Source: Bacillota bacterium
GTDB lineage: Bacteria > Bacillota > UBA4882 > UBA8346
NCBI GenBank assembly: GCA_023415375.1
Contig: JAEZKW010000011.1
Span: 1 to 38,656, forward strand
Reading direction: 5' to 3'
DNA length: 38,656 bases
Shown here: positions 1-6,971 of the stretch, piece after piece
Position numbering within the stretch: position 1 is the stretch's first letter
Layout of the letters: each line of letters begins with the position of its first letter
The notes under the pieces: generated by a model
Seen by the model: only the letters and a program-made list of their open reading frames with translations
Told to the model about the DNA's origin: nothing
Database searches by the model: none
Made by a program: the position numbers and the translations under genes

Positions 1-142
1 GGCGCACCAGTATGTTCCGAATCTTTGAATCATATAGGGCATCATAAATCGGAATCACCTGTCCACCGGGATACCCGAAGATAACCTCGACTCCTTCTCT
101 TTGCAAACTCTCAAGCAGGATTTCCGCCCCTGTTATTTTCAT
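1..142 (-). CDS. ilvB: Acetolactate synthase large subunit, N-terminal fragment (cut by window edge)
   Basis: Reading the minus strand from an ATG at 140-142 gives 47 residues that run off the left edge of the window. The stretch contains the thiamine-diphosphate enzyme N-terminal pattern GAEILLESLQREGVEVIFGYPGG, with the glutamate-containing FGYPGG loop typical of acetolactate synthase (AHAS). AHAS condenses pyruvate to acetolactate, or pyruvate and 2-oxobutyrate to acetohydroxybutyrate, the first common step of valine, leucine and isoleucine synthesis. An AAAGGA ribosome binding site lies about 12 nt upstream. It follows ilvD on the same strand but has its own promoter. Only the start is visible, so the catalytic and FAD domains cannot be checked. 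Another ThDP decarboxylase is possible but less likely beside ilvD. Confidence 0.88.
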   Translation of the reverse strand, partial: MKITGAEILLESLQREGVEVIFGYPGGQVIPIYDALYDSKIRNILVR

Positions 143-166
143 TTTTATAACCATTCCTTTCGCTAC

Positions 167-206
167 GCTCAAGGCACAAAACGGAATGAAACTGTTGCCT
201 TTGAGC
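167..206 (-). promoter_or_regulatory. Hairpin in the ilvB 5' leader, next to the ribosome binding site
   Basis: On the minus strand GCTCAAAGGCA can pair with TGCCTTGAGC (one bulged A), ending about 10 nt before the AAAGG of the ilvB ribosome binding site. The CCTT of the right arm could instead pair with that AAAGG, so two exclusive folds are possible. No U-tract follows, so it is not a simple terminator. No T-box sequence is seen in the leader. Confidence 0.4.
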
Positions 207-313
207 TATTTTTGTTTTTAAAATAAAGTGTTGAGATAACAGACAACTACAAATCACGTGGAGGGAAGTGCGCTACACCATCCCCCCAGATTCGAATCAA
301 ATTATTACACTCT

Positions 314-342
314 ATAATAATGCCAGACATATTAATTGTCAA
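314..342 (-). promoter_or_regulatory. Sigma-A promoter of ilvB
   Basis: The minus strand carries TTGACA (337-342), a 17-nt spacer and TATTAT (314-319), a near-consensus vegetative promoter. Transcription would start near 306-308, giving a leader of about 165 nt before ilvB. The leader also holds a G-rich hairpin around 271-299, with GGGGGGA facing TCCCTCC. Confidence 0.78.
320..330 (-). promoter_or_regulatory. Operator-like palindrome inside the ilvB promoter spacer
   Basis: On the minus strand the site reads ATGTCTGGCAT, an imperfect palindrome lying exactly between the -35 and -10 hexamers. The same site, in perfect form (ATGTCAGACAT), lies upstream of ilvD at 2585-2595. The position suggests a repressor that occludes RNA polymerase. 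The half-site pattern TGTC-N-GACA resembles FadR-type GntR operators, but no regulator gene is visible nearby. Confidence 0.5.
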
Positions 343-710
343 TATTTACTTATACAATTTGTAACACTCGTAAATAAAGGGATTCATTCTATGGAGTTTC
401 CTAAAATCAATACCGACGAGTGAATTAATTTATTATCAATACAAATTTATTAATAAACCAATATTTCGTTATTCAGTATCGGTTGGATGATCATAAAAAC
501 TAAAAATTGAGTCAAGAATATTGAGGGAAGAATTCTTGACCTTTCACTTTTATTCTTACAATTTCGGCATCATGATTCTCAAAAACTAAATTTGCCGGCA
601 ATTAAGGAAAACTGATATTGGTAAACCTCCAAATAAAGAGCAATTTAAGCAATAGACTGTAATTTTCCGATAAAAAGTACCTGGAAAATAAGACTACCAC
701 TAAATTCAGA
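343..710. other. Intergenic stretch between ilvD and ilvB, no gene seen
   Basis: No coding frame with a plausible start and ribosome binding site is seen on either strand. The stretch is AT-rich. The only clear structure is a 9-bp perfect inverted repeat, GTCAAGAAT (511-519) and ATTCTTGAC (532-540), with a 12-nt spacer. It could be an operator or a weak hairpin. Confidence 0.5.
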
Positions 711-733
711 CCGTCTCTTTTTTAAAGAGACGG
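711..733. terminator. Strong hairpin downstream of ilvD, possible terminator
   Basis: CCGTCTCTTT (711-720) and AAAGAGACGG (724-733) form a perfect 10-bp stem with a 3-nt loop. It lies 112 bp beyond the ilvD stop. There is no good U-tract on either strand, so it may act as an mRNA 3' stabiliser or weak terminator rather than a classical intrinsic terminator. Confidence 0.4.
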
Positions 734-781
734 CCCTTAAAATCCTGTGAAATCTAATTTTCAATCCAATAACTGTAATTA

Positions 782-839
782 AATCCTGTAAATCGGGGTC
801 TTATCCTGCCAATCCAGGTCAATCCTGATAATCGGGGTC
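782..839 (+). repeat. Three tandem ~20-nt repeats ending at the ilvD stop codon
   Basis: Three imperfect units follow one another: AATCCTGTAAATCGGGGTC (782-800), TATCCTGCCAATCCAGGTC (802-820) and AATCCTGATAATCGGGGTC (821-839). The last runs on into AGGTCTCAC, which contains the ilvD stop codon (845-847, complement). The first and third units differ at two positions. The GGGGTCAGGTCT tail resembles dispersed repeats found near REP-associated Y1 transposases; that link is inference. Confidence 0.55.
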
Positions 840-844
840 AGGTC

Positions 845-2503
845 TCACTTAATCACTGCACCGGTGTTTCCTGAGGTAACCAAGCGACTATAGCGACTCA
901 AATAACCCGTCTTTACTCGCGGTTCCGGCTGTTTCCACTCTGCCTTGCGTTTAGCAAGTTCCTCCTCGCTTACTAGCACATCAATCTTGCGATTGGGAAT
1001 ATCGATTTTAATAATGTCCCCTTCCTTTACCAGAGCAATGGGCCCGCCTTCCATCGCTTCCGGAGAAATATGCCCGATCGAGGCTCCCCGGGAGGCGCCG
1101 GAGAACCGTCCATCAGTCAATAGGGCAACCTCTTTATCAAGGCCCATTCCGGCAATGGATGAGGTCGGTCCCAACATTTCCCGCATTCCTGGGCCGCCTT
1201 TGGGTCCTTCGTAACGGATTACCACAATATCTCCGGCAACGATTTTACCATCCCAAATCGCCTGAATCGCTTGCTCTTCACCATCAAAAACCCGGGCCGG
1301 ACCCTGATGTTGCATCATCTCAGGGGCTACTGCCGATTGTTTGACAACGCAACCATCGGGAGCCAAGTTTCCCCATAAAATTGCCAGTCCCCCTTCGGCA
1401 TGGTAAGCCCCCTCAAAAGTTTTTATCACATCAGGCCGTTTAACTTTCGCATCGGCAATATTCTCTCCGGTTGTTTGACCTGTTACTGTTTTAGTGTCGG
1501 TTTTAATTAAGCCTTGTTCACTAAGGACTTTCATAACCGCAGGGATACCGCCGGCTTCATCCAGATCTTGAATGTGATGAATACCGCCAGGTCTCAAATA
1601 GGCAAGATGGGGTGTTTTACGGCCCACTTCATTGACCCAATCCAAACTTAATGAGATTCCTACCTCATACGCAATCGCCGGTAAGTGTAAAACCGTATTG
1701 GTTGACCCTCCGATTGCCATATCCACTGTAAAAGCATTGGTGAAAGCTTCTTCCGTCATGATGTCCCTCGGCCGGACATCGTTTTTAACCAAGTCCATAA
1801 TTTTCATTCCCGCATTTTTTGCCAGACGCACCCGCCTGGCATCCACTGCAGGAATCGTACCATTCCCCGGTAATCCCATTCCCAATACTTCAACCATACA
1901 ATTCATGGTATTAGCAGTAAACATTCCGGCACACGAACCGCAGCCCGGACAAGCAGTCTCTTCCAGTTCTTTCAAGTCCGTTTCTGTCATTTTTCCGGCA
2001 GATACCGCACCAACGCCTTCAAACAAATGATTCAAATCGACCCGTTCACCCCGGAAATTCCCGGCTAACATCGGACCGCCGCTTATGACGATACTCGGTA
2101 TATTTAACCTTCCGGCTGCCATTAACATCCCTGGTATTATTTTATCGCAATTCGGTACTAAAACCAGCCCGTCAAACGAGTGGGCCATCACCATGCTCTC
2201 GATTGAATCGGCTATTAATTCCCGGCTGGCCAGGGAATATTTCATTCCCTCATGCCCCATGCTAATACCATCGCAGACACCAATCACTCCAAACTCTATC
2301 GGAGTACCCCCGGCCATCCTGACTCCTGCCTTAACAGCTTCGACAATCGTATCTAAATGGATATGTCCTGGTATAATTTCATTTGCCGAATTCGCTATCG
2401 CAATTAACGGCCTCCTTAACTCCTCATCAGTGTACCCCATTGACTTAAACAAAGCACGATGAGGCGCACGTTCAATTCCCTGCAGGACTTTTTCACTTCT
2501 CAA
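845..2503 (-). CDS. ilvD: Dihydroxy-acid dehydratase
   Basis: This 552-residue protein dehydrates 2,3-dihydroxy-3-methylbutanoate and its isoleucine counterpart to the 2-oxo acids, the third common step of valine and isoleucine synthesis. It matches the IlvD/Edd family over its full normal length. Iron-sulfur cluster cysteines are visible in GVCDGISMGHEGM, PNCDKIIPGML and CPGCGSCAGMFTANTMNC. The C-terminal half has the GPKGGPGMREML and LLTDGRFSGASRG motifs. The start is TTG at 2501-2503, chosen because GGAGGTG (on the complement of 2512-2518) is well spaced and the product begins at the usual MRSEKVLQG. The upstream region holds a perfect ATGTCAGACAT palindrome shared with ilvB, which suggests common regulation. 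The stop codon abuts a tandem repeat. Confidence 0.97.
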   Translation of the reverse strand: MRSEKVLQGIERAPHRALFKSMGYTDEELRRPLIAIANSANEIIPGHIHLDTIVEAVKAGVRMAGGTPIEFGVIGVCDGISMGHEGMKYSLASRELIADSIESMVMAHSFDGLVLVPNCDKIIPGMLMAAGRLNIPSIVISGGPMLAGNFRGERVDLNHLFEGVGAVSAGKMTETDLKELEETACPGCGSCAGMFTANTMNCMVEVLGMGLPGNGTIPAVDARRVRLAKNAGMKIMDLVKNDVRPRDIMTEEAFTNAFTVDMAIGGSTNTVLHLPAIAYEVGISLSLDWVNEVGRKTPHLAYLRPGGIHHIQDLDEAGGIPAVMKVLSEQGLIKTDTKTVTGQTTGENIADAKVKRPDVIKTFEGAYHAEGGLAILWGNLAPDGCVVKQSAVAPEMMQHQGPARVFDGEEQAIQAIWDGKIVAGDIVVIRYEGPKGGPGMREMLGPTSSIAGMGLDKEVALLTDGRFSGASRGASIGHISPEAMEGGPIALVKEGDIIKIDIPNRKIDVLVSEEELAKRKAEWKQPEPRVKTGYLSRYSRLVTSGNTGAVIK

Positions 2504-2584
2504 AATTGTTACACCTCCATTTTCGATTTCTTATTCGCCTATCACCCCGAGTTTCCTGCCATTTGGGTTTTATCTTTTTAAAAA

Positions 2585-2595
2585 ATGTCTGACAT
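2585..2595 (-). promoter_or_regulatory. Operator-like perfect palindrome upstream of ilvD
   Basis: ATGTCAGACAT on the minus strand is a perfect 5-1-5 palindrome about 80 bp before the ilvD start. The surrounding AATATGTC-N-G-N-CATT pattern matches the site in the ilvB promoter. The ilvD promoter hexamers themselves are weak and I cannot place them with confidence. Confidence 0.5.
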
Positions 2596-2612
2596 ATTTT
2601 GAGTTGAAATTA

Positions 2613-2650
2613 CTCAAAAAAATAAAGCTGTCGGTATACTCTCCAACAGC
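2613..2650 (-). terminator. Intrinsic terminator of the sleB operon
   Basis: On the minus strand GCTGTTGG and CCGACAGC form an 8-bp stem (one G-U pair) with an 8-nt loop at 2627-2650, followed by a T-rich tract with seven consecutive T. It ends the transcript running through 4071-2746 and isolates it from ilvD. Confidence 0.8.
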
Positions 2651-2745
2651 CTCAATTTATCTTGAAATCAAAACTTTATCAGGGCTAAATAACCGATTCC
2701 ATGAATATAGCTATTTAAGTCCCTAGTTTTACTTTTAAAGCTATC

Positions 2746-3096
2746 CTATTTATTTGGTGCCTTTGATGCCAATAAATATCTGTGAAATAGCCATTCTCCG
2801 ATTGCCAGAACGACGGCAATGGACCACACGCCCCCTGAAGTTAAAACAAAGTGAGGCAGACCTTTCATCATCAACCAGACCACTAATGCAGACAAACCTA
2901 AATCAGCGATAATTGCTACAATATTTCCGAATTTTGGTAATATCCACATATCACCGATGATATAAGATAAAAGGCCCAAAATTAAACCCAATACGATGGT
3001 TTGGGTCCAGGTGCTTTTTCCCAAAATAGGAATCATAATAAAAAGTACCAAATATGTGAAAGCAAATTTTAGCACCAGGTTTACGAGATTTTTCAT
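2746..3096 (-). CDS. DUF2512 (YndM-like) membrane protein
   Basis: This 116-residue, strongly hydrophobic protein has four predicted membrane segments (about residues 7-25, 31-50, 60-80 and 85-105). The motif GDMWILPKFGNIVAIIADLGL and the overall spacing match the DUF2512/YndM family of spore-forming Bacillota, whose function is unknown. The ATG (3094-3096) directly abuts the TGA stop of the upstream gene, so translation is probably coupled. It is the last gene of the sleB operon, before the terminator at 2613-2650. A role in spore or envelope biology is only suggested by this context. Confidence 0.8.
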   Translation of the reverse strand: MKNLVNLVLKFAFTYLVLFIMIPILGKSTWTQTIVLGLILGLLSYIIGDMWILPKFGNIVAIIADLGLSALVVWLMMKGLPHFVLTSGGVWSIAVVLAIGEWLFHRYLLASKAPNK

Positions 3097-3447
3097 TCAC
3101 AGTGTTCTCCTTTCCATTACTTTTTCCGGATAGATAAGTTCTGTGATCCCCGCTATAATTAAGGCTGCTATTAATGCACCGCCCAAGGGAACACTTCCTC
3201 CATTAATAGCCAAGGTTACCGAGAATATGACTATTAATGCAACTAAAAAGTCAATTAAAATTCTACCTAAAGGCTTCTTAATTCCACCGAAAGCTTTTTG
3301 AACCAAAAGGTTTCCGGCAAAAATTAAAACCGTTAAAAAAAGGATCCAAGGTATGGTTAAAGCGCTGAAACCGGGCAGATAATACCCGATTGAATAAAGG
3401 ACAACGAATGGAATGAAAAATTGAATAATCCATAAAACCAATTTCAT
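3097..3447 (-). CDS. Small four-segment membrane protein, unknown function
   Basis: This 116-residue protein has about four hydrophobic segments (roughly residues 4-24, 30-49, 62-84 and 88-108) and a short basic C-terminus, and no catalytic motif. It resembles in size and topology other small holin-like or DUF2512-like proteins of Bacillota, but I cannot assign a family. The ATG at 3445-3447 has a GGAGGAGGG ribosome binding site just after the sleB stop, 18 bp upstream. It lies between sleB and the DUF2512 gene, so it is probably co-transcribed with both and may help localise or regulate the hydrolase. Confidence 0.75.
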   Translation of the reverse strand: MKLVLWIIQFFIPFVVLYSIGYYLPGFSALTIPWILFLTVLIFAGNLLVQKAFGGIKKPLGRILIDFLVALIVIFSVTLAINGGSVPLGGALIAALIIAGITELIYPEKVMERRTL

Positions 3448-3465
3448 TCAAATAACCCTCCTCCA

Positions 3466-4071
3466 TCACCTTGAGAAAATATGCCGTCCAATCTGTGTAA
3501 TAATATTCCGTGCCCAAATCCAACGGTTATTTGTTTTGGCCGGGTTAAAGAAATAAAGAGCGCCGCCTGATGGATCCCATCCGCTGACTGCATCCACTGC
3601 TGCGCGTAAACTTTCAGTAGAAACAGGCCTATTAAAGATGCCATTGGTAACTGATTCAAAGGCGTGAGGTTGATATACGACACCTGCTATCGTTTTCGGG
3701 AAACGGGGATGTTGGATCCGATTCATCACAACCCCGCCCACCGCTACTTTACCAATATATGGTTCATTAGCTGCTTCGCCTTGGATAATGTGAGCGAGTA
3801 AATTAATATTACCCGAAGCCGGAACCTTCGTTTCCGCCCGACTCCTTGAGGGAATAATTAATCGTTCACCCAGTCTCAACTCATTCCGTTTTAAGCCCGT
3901 TCGATCCCGGATCTCTTTAGCCGTTAAACCCGTTTTTTGGGCAATCCGATATAATGTATCCCCTCTTTTAACCGTATAGGTCCAATCCGCCCGACAAATA
4001 TCTGTATTTAAAAGAGGTATTGCCATTATTAAAATCAAGATAACAATAACGACCTTTAGGAAACCACGCAA
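3466..4071 (-). CDS. sleB: SleB-type spore cortex-lytic hydrolase with LysM domain
   Basis: This 201-residue exported protein opens with a signal sequence (about residues 1-27). A LysM peptidoglycan-binding domain follows (YTVKRGDTLYRIAQKTGL onward, about 32-75), then a Hydrolase_2/SleB domain (about 90-198) with LLAHIIQGEAANEPYIGKVAVGGVVMNR. The glutamate in the GEA motif is the expected catalytic acid. SleB enzymes are lytic transglycosylases that degrade muramic-delta-lactam-containing cortex during germination. The start is TTG (4069-4071), preceded by AGGAG. The usual partner ypeB is absent; two small membrane genes follow instead. The presence of sleB implies a spore former, although related enzymes (CwlJ, vegetative Hydrolase_2 proteins) exist. 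Confidence 0.85.
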   Translation of the reverse strand: MRGFLKVVIVILILIMAIPLLNTDICRADWTYTVKRGDTLYRIAQKTGLTAKEIRDRTGLKRNELRLGERLIIPSRSRAETKVPASGNINLLAHIIQGEAANEPYIGKVAVGGVVMNRIQHPRFPKTIAGVVYQPHAFESVTNGIFNRPVSTESLRAAVDAVSGWDPSGGALYFFNPAKTNNRWIWARNIITQIGRHIFSR

Positions 4072-4240
4072 AATTTCACATCTCCTAATTTAAAATTTCA
4101 TTATTTAGTATAATGACTTTTTATCGAACTATCCCTTTGAATCGGAAAAATATTTGTCGTTTCCTCGTTTTTCATAAAGGAAAGTACGGAAAAGTCTCGA
4201 AAAATGCAAGTATATCTATTAAAGGAGAGATTTACCGACG

Positions 4241-5401
4241 ATGAAAATCAAGAGAACTCATTTATTTCTTATGGTCTTCGTTCTGCTTTGCGGTTTTTAT
4301 ACCCTAGCCTTAGCAGAAAAGAAATTCTTTACTCCGCAGCAGACAGCTACTGATAAAGTAACTGACAAACAAGTTGCAGAAAATCCCAAACCTTCAGCAG
4401 TAGACCAAACTTCTTCCAAATTACCGCCTCATTTAACACCAAAACCGGTTATCGGAGCCTACAGTACTTCCTGGATTGCCGGTACTCAAAGAATTGACCA
4501 AATTGCTCAATTTATAAAGCAATCCGGTAGTAATTCGATAGTTATCGATCTTAAGGACGACACTGGAACCATCAGCTATCCTTCATCGATACCCGTAGCT
4601 AAAGAAATCGGATCGGGTTCAAACCGCATTCCAAATCTTCGAGAACTGGTTGCCCGTTTAAAGCAGCAAAAAATCTATGTCATTGGAAGGATCGTAGTCT
4701 TTAAAGATCCTTTGTTAGCTAAAAAGCACCAAGAGCTTGCCGTTCTTGATAAGAACGGTGGTTTGTGGAGAGATTATAAAGGTATGATCTGGGTTGACCC
4801 TAATTGTAAAAAAGTTTGGAAATATAATGTAGATGTTGCTAAAGAAGCAATTGATATGGGATTTTCAGAGATCCAATTTGATTATGTCCGCTTTCTGAGT
4901 GACGGATTACTCCGCAATTGTGTTTACCCATTTTCTACAGGTCAATTAAAGGAAGATGTAATCCGGGATTTTCTGTTATATGCTAAAAAAGACATCAATG
5001 CGATGGGCGTTCCCCTTTCAGCGGACATTTTTGGATTAGTATTGTCAATGCCTGATGATTTAAATATCGGTCAAAAACTCGAAAAAATTGCTCCCGCAGT
5101 TGATTACATTTCACCGATGATTTATCCCTCTCATTATCCAAGAGGTTCCTTTGGTTATAAAGATCCCGACTCTTATCCTTATGAGATCATTTCAAGAGCA
5201 ATGCAAGACGCCAATCGGCGGCTTAAGGGTGACTCTAGAAAACTTCGCCCTTGGATTCAAGACTTTTCCCTTGGTCATCCCTATGGAAAAGAGCAATTGC
5301 GACTGCAGATCAAGGCTTTACAAGATAACGGCGTCCGTGATTTCTTATTATGGAATCCCACCAACCGCTACGAGTTATCCAAATATCCGGCTTTTCAATA
5401 A
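4241..5401 (+). CDS. Exported putative glycoside hydrolase, DUF4015 family
   Basis: This 386-residue protein has an N-terminal signal sequence (about residues 1-25, ending TLALA), a polar low-complexity linker (about 26-65) and a TIM-barrel-like DUF4015 domain (about 68-385). Recognisable elements are the start VIGAYSTSWIAG, the acidic strand SIVIDLKDDTGTISYPS, IWVDPNCKKVWKYNVDVAKEAIDMGFSEIQFDYVRF, and the C-terminal LLWNPTNRY. The acidic residues in IDLKDD and FDYVRF sit where catalytic acids of such barrels occur. The substrate is unknown; a cell-wall or exopolysaccharide role is likely. AAAGGAGAG precedes the ATG. It is divergent from sleB and followed by an inverted-repeat element. Confidence 0.85.
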   Translation: MKIKRTHLFLMVFVLLCGFYTLALAEKKFFTPQQTATDKVTDKQVAENPKPSAVDQTSSKLPPHLTPKPVIGAYSTSWIAGTQRIDQIAQFIKQSGSNSIVIDLKDDTGTISYPSSIPVAKEIGSGSNRIPNLRELVARLKQQKIYVIGRIVVFKDPLLAKKHQELAVLDKNGGLWRDYKGMIWVDPNCKKVWKYNVDVAKEAIDMGFSEIQFDYVRFLSDGLLRNCVYPFSTGQLKEDVIRDFLLYAKKDINAMGVPLSADIFGLVLSMPDDLNIGQKLEKIAPAVDYISPMIYPSHYPRGSFGYKDPDSYPYEIISRAMQDANRRLKGDSRKLRPWIQDFSLGHPYGKEQLRLQIKALQDNGVRDFLLWNPTNRYELSKYPAFQ

Positions 5402-5429
5402 ATCGCAAATCAAAACTTGCTCAAAGATA

Positions 5430-5582
5430 GAGGCTGTCTAAAAAGTACTTTAAAATCAGCAAGATATGGTAACATATCAGATATGGAAACATGTCAGATA
5501 TACAATATATAACATCATGAATTAAACAGGCTATTATATGTTGTATATCTTTGCCCGATAAATTTACTTTTAGGACAGCCCC
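5430..5582. mobile_element. 153-bp MITE-like element with imperfect terminal inverted repeats
   Basis: The left end GAGGCTGTCTAAAAAGTA (5430-5447) and the reverse complement of the right end GGGGCTGTCCTAAAAGTA (5565-5582) match at 15 of 18 positions. Ends of the type GGGGCTGTCC(C/T)AAAAGT are common in insertion sequences. The interior holds two adjacent 17-nt direct repeats (5464-5480 and 5481-5497, 15/17 identical) and an inner inverted pair AGATATACAA / TTGTATATCT. No reading frame is inside and no clear target duplication is seen. The right end is followed by TTTTTTT, so it may also end transcription between the two convergent genes. Confidence 0.55.
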
Positions 5583-5594
5583 TTTTTTTATGAG

Positions 5595-6305
5595 TTACTT
5601 TGAATTCAAACTCTTTTCCAAACTATACACCAAAATCCTACGGGCACCCCAATATCGACTGCTATAATAATGACTAAGAACCGAATCTATTTTGATCCGG
5701 CCCGCTCCCGAAGCTGCGTGTATGAAACTTCCATCTCCAAGGTAAATTCCGACATGGTTGATGGATGGAGAACGCATTGTCTTAAAAAAAATCAAATCAC
5801 CTAAAGCTAAGTCCCCTCGTTTAATTCCTTCACCAAAATTCATTTGTGAAGAAGCACTATGAGGTAGTTTATATCCAAATTTCCCATATACATACATTGT
5901 ATAACCGGAACAATCAAAACCAGAAGGACCTATTCCGCCATAAGCATATTTAAAACCCAGATAACTTTTAGCAAACTCCGCAAGTTCCCGAGCTTGATTA
6001 ATAAAAGCGGTCCTGTTTTGGATTTCTTTTGTTTGAGTTGTTATATAGTCTTGATAGATCCATCCTTCTTTGCCATTACCTAGAACCACCCTATACCACG
6101 AAATGTTTTTTTCTACCACCTCCACTATAACACCTTCATTCAAAACCATTATAATCCCAGTTGTTCGATTGGGTCCGGCTCGAAGACGAACCGATTGACC
6201 CACGACCATTCCATTATAGGAATCTTCTGCTGAACAAAGCGTATAAATTGACAGTAAGAATAGGATTACCAAAATAATGATGGAACCGTAACTTCTTAAA
6301 TTCAT
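5595..6305 (-). CDS. Exported SH3 plus NlpC/P60 cell-wall endopeptidase
   Basis: This 236-residue protein has a signal sequence (residues about 1-26), a bacterial SH3 domain (about 31-90, GQSVRLRAGPN through GKEGWIYQDYI) and an NlpC/P60 cysteine peptidase domain (about 105-225). The catalytic cysteine is in GFDCSGYTMYVY, and the histidine is in INHVGIYLGDGSFIHAASG. Such enzymes cut the D-gamma-Glu-to-diamino-acid bond of peptidoglycan stems. I chose the ATG at 6303-6305 because it has a GAGGTG ribosome binding site and begins the signal sequence directly. A longer frame reaches 6404 but would overlap the divergent neighbour and bury the signal sequence. Confidence 0.9.
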   Translation of the reverse strand: MNLRSYGSIIILVILFLLSIYTLCSAEDSYNGMVVGQSVRLRAGPNRTTGIIMVLNEGVIVEVVEKNISWYRVVLGNGKEGWIYQDYITTQTKEIQNRTAFINQARELAEFAKSYLGFKYAYGGIGPSGFDCSGYTMYVYGKFGYKLPHSASSQMNFGEGIKRGDLALGDLIFFKTMRSPSINHVGIYLGDGSFIHAASGAGRIKIDSVLSHYYSSRYWGARRILVYSLEKSLNSK

Positions 6306-6381
6306 ATAACTTTTCACCTCTACTGCGTTAATAGTTCTAGTCTGTGCCCTCTTTTCATATAAAATATTGGAGGCTATCTGA

Positions 6382-6789
6382 ATGCGTAAAATTATAGTTT
6401 GCACTTTTATTATTTTCTTTTACAACGTTTTCTTGCTCATCTTGCCGGTAATATTGTTTTTAGCATTTGTTAAATGGTCGAATCCCTCTTCTCTTTATTT
6501 TCTAACCTGGGTTTATTTTCCATTTCTATTGTTAAGCCCTTTATTGTCAATTACTATGGGATATATAATGATTAAAGGTCGTGTTAATATTGCGAATGGT
6601 TTGATACCAGTTATTACCATTTTTATTGGTTGTTTACCTATTATTGGTTTTTACCGATTCATAAATTCCCTTTGGATTCCTGTGGATTACTTATTATTCC
6701 TAGGTATTCCAATATTACTTGGCCTAATTGCCGATTTCATAGCAGCTTCAATTCCAGCTTTACAGGGGCGATCTCAACTAAATTCTTAG
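6382..6789 (+). CDS. Hypothetical four-segment membrane protein
   Basis: This 135-residue protein has four hydrophobic stretches (about residues 8-30, 40-64, 74-92 and 100-124) and no recognisable motif. The ATG has a TGGAGG ribosome binding site 8 nt upstream. It is divergent from the NlpC/P60 gene and about 180 bp ahead of gcvT, with no known family visible. The function is unknown, and it is not obviously linked to glycine metabolism. Confidence 0.6.
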   Translation: MRKIIVCTFIIFFYNVFLLILPVILFLAFVKWSNPSSLYFLTWVYFPFLLLSPLLSITMGYIMIKGRVNIANGLIPVITIFIGCLPIIGFYRFINSLWIPVDYLLFLGIPILLGLIADFIAASIPALQGRSQLNS

Positions 6790-6971
6790 TTAATCTTCCA
6801 AAGTTAGTTCTTCCAAAAATCGATTTTTTGAGTTTTAAAAAACCATCACCGGGTAAATATTTTCTGTCCATCTAGTATCAAGATTTTAAATATGCAGATA
6901 ATCATCAATGACTGCAGCCATGAACGACTTTTCTTACAGTTGCTCCTAATTTTAGGCTATAAGGAACCAAA

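Noticed and set aside
271..299. G-rich hairpin in the ilvB leader considered as a T-box or known BCAA riboswitch
   Set aside because: No T-box consensus (TGG-N-ACCGCG) or specifier-loop arrangement can be seen; it may be only a 5' stem.
4072..4240. CATTATA motif upstream of sleB as a forespore sigma-G promoter
   Set aside because: The -10-like CATTATA is present, but no GNATA -35 at the proper 17-18 nt spacing was found, so no promoter is called.
6306..6404. Upstream extension of the NlpC/P60 gene
   Set aside because: It would precede a clear signal sequence and overlap the divergent gene at 6382, while the internal ATG has a good GAGGTG site.
6790..6971. Glycine riboswitch upstream of gcvT
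   Set aside because: No GGAGAG-type tandem aptamer pattern is visible in this AT-rich stretch.
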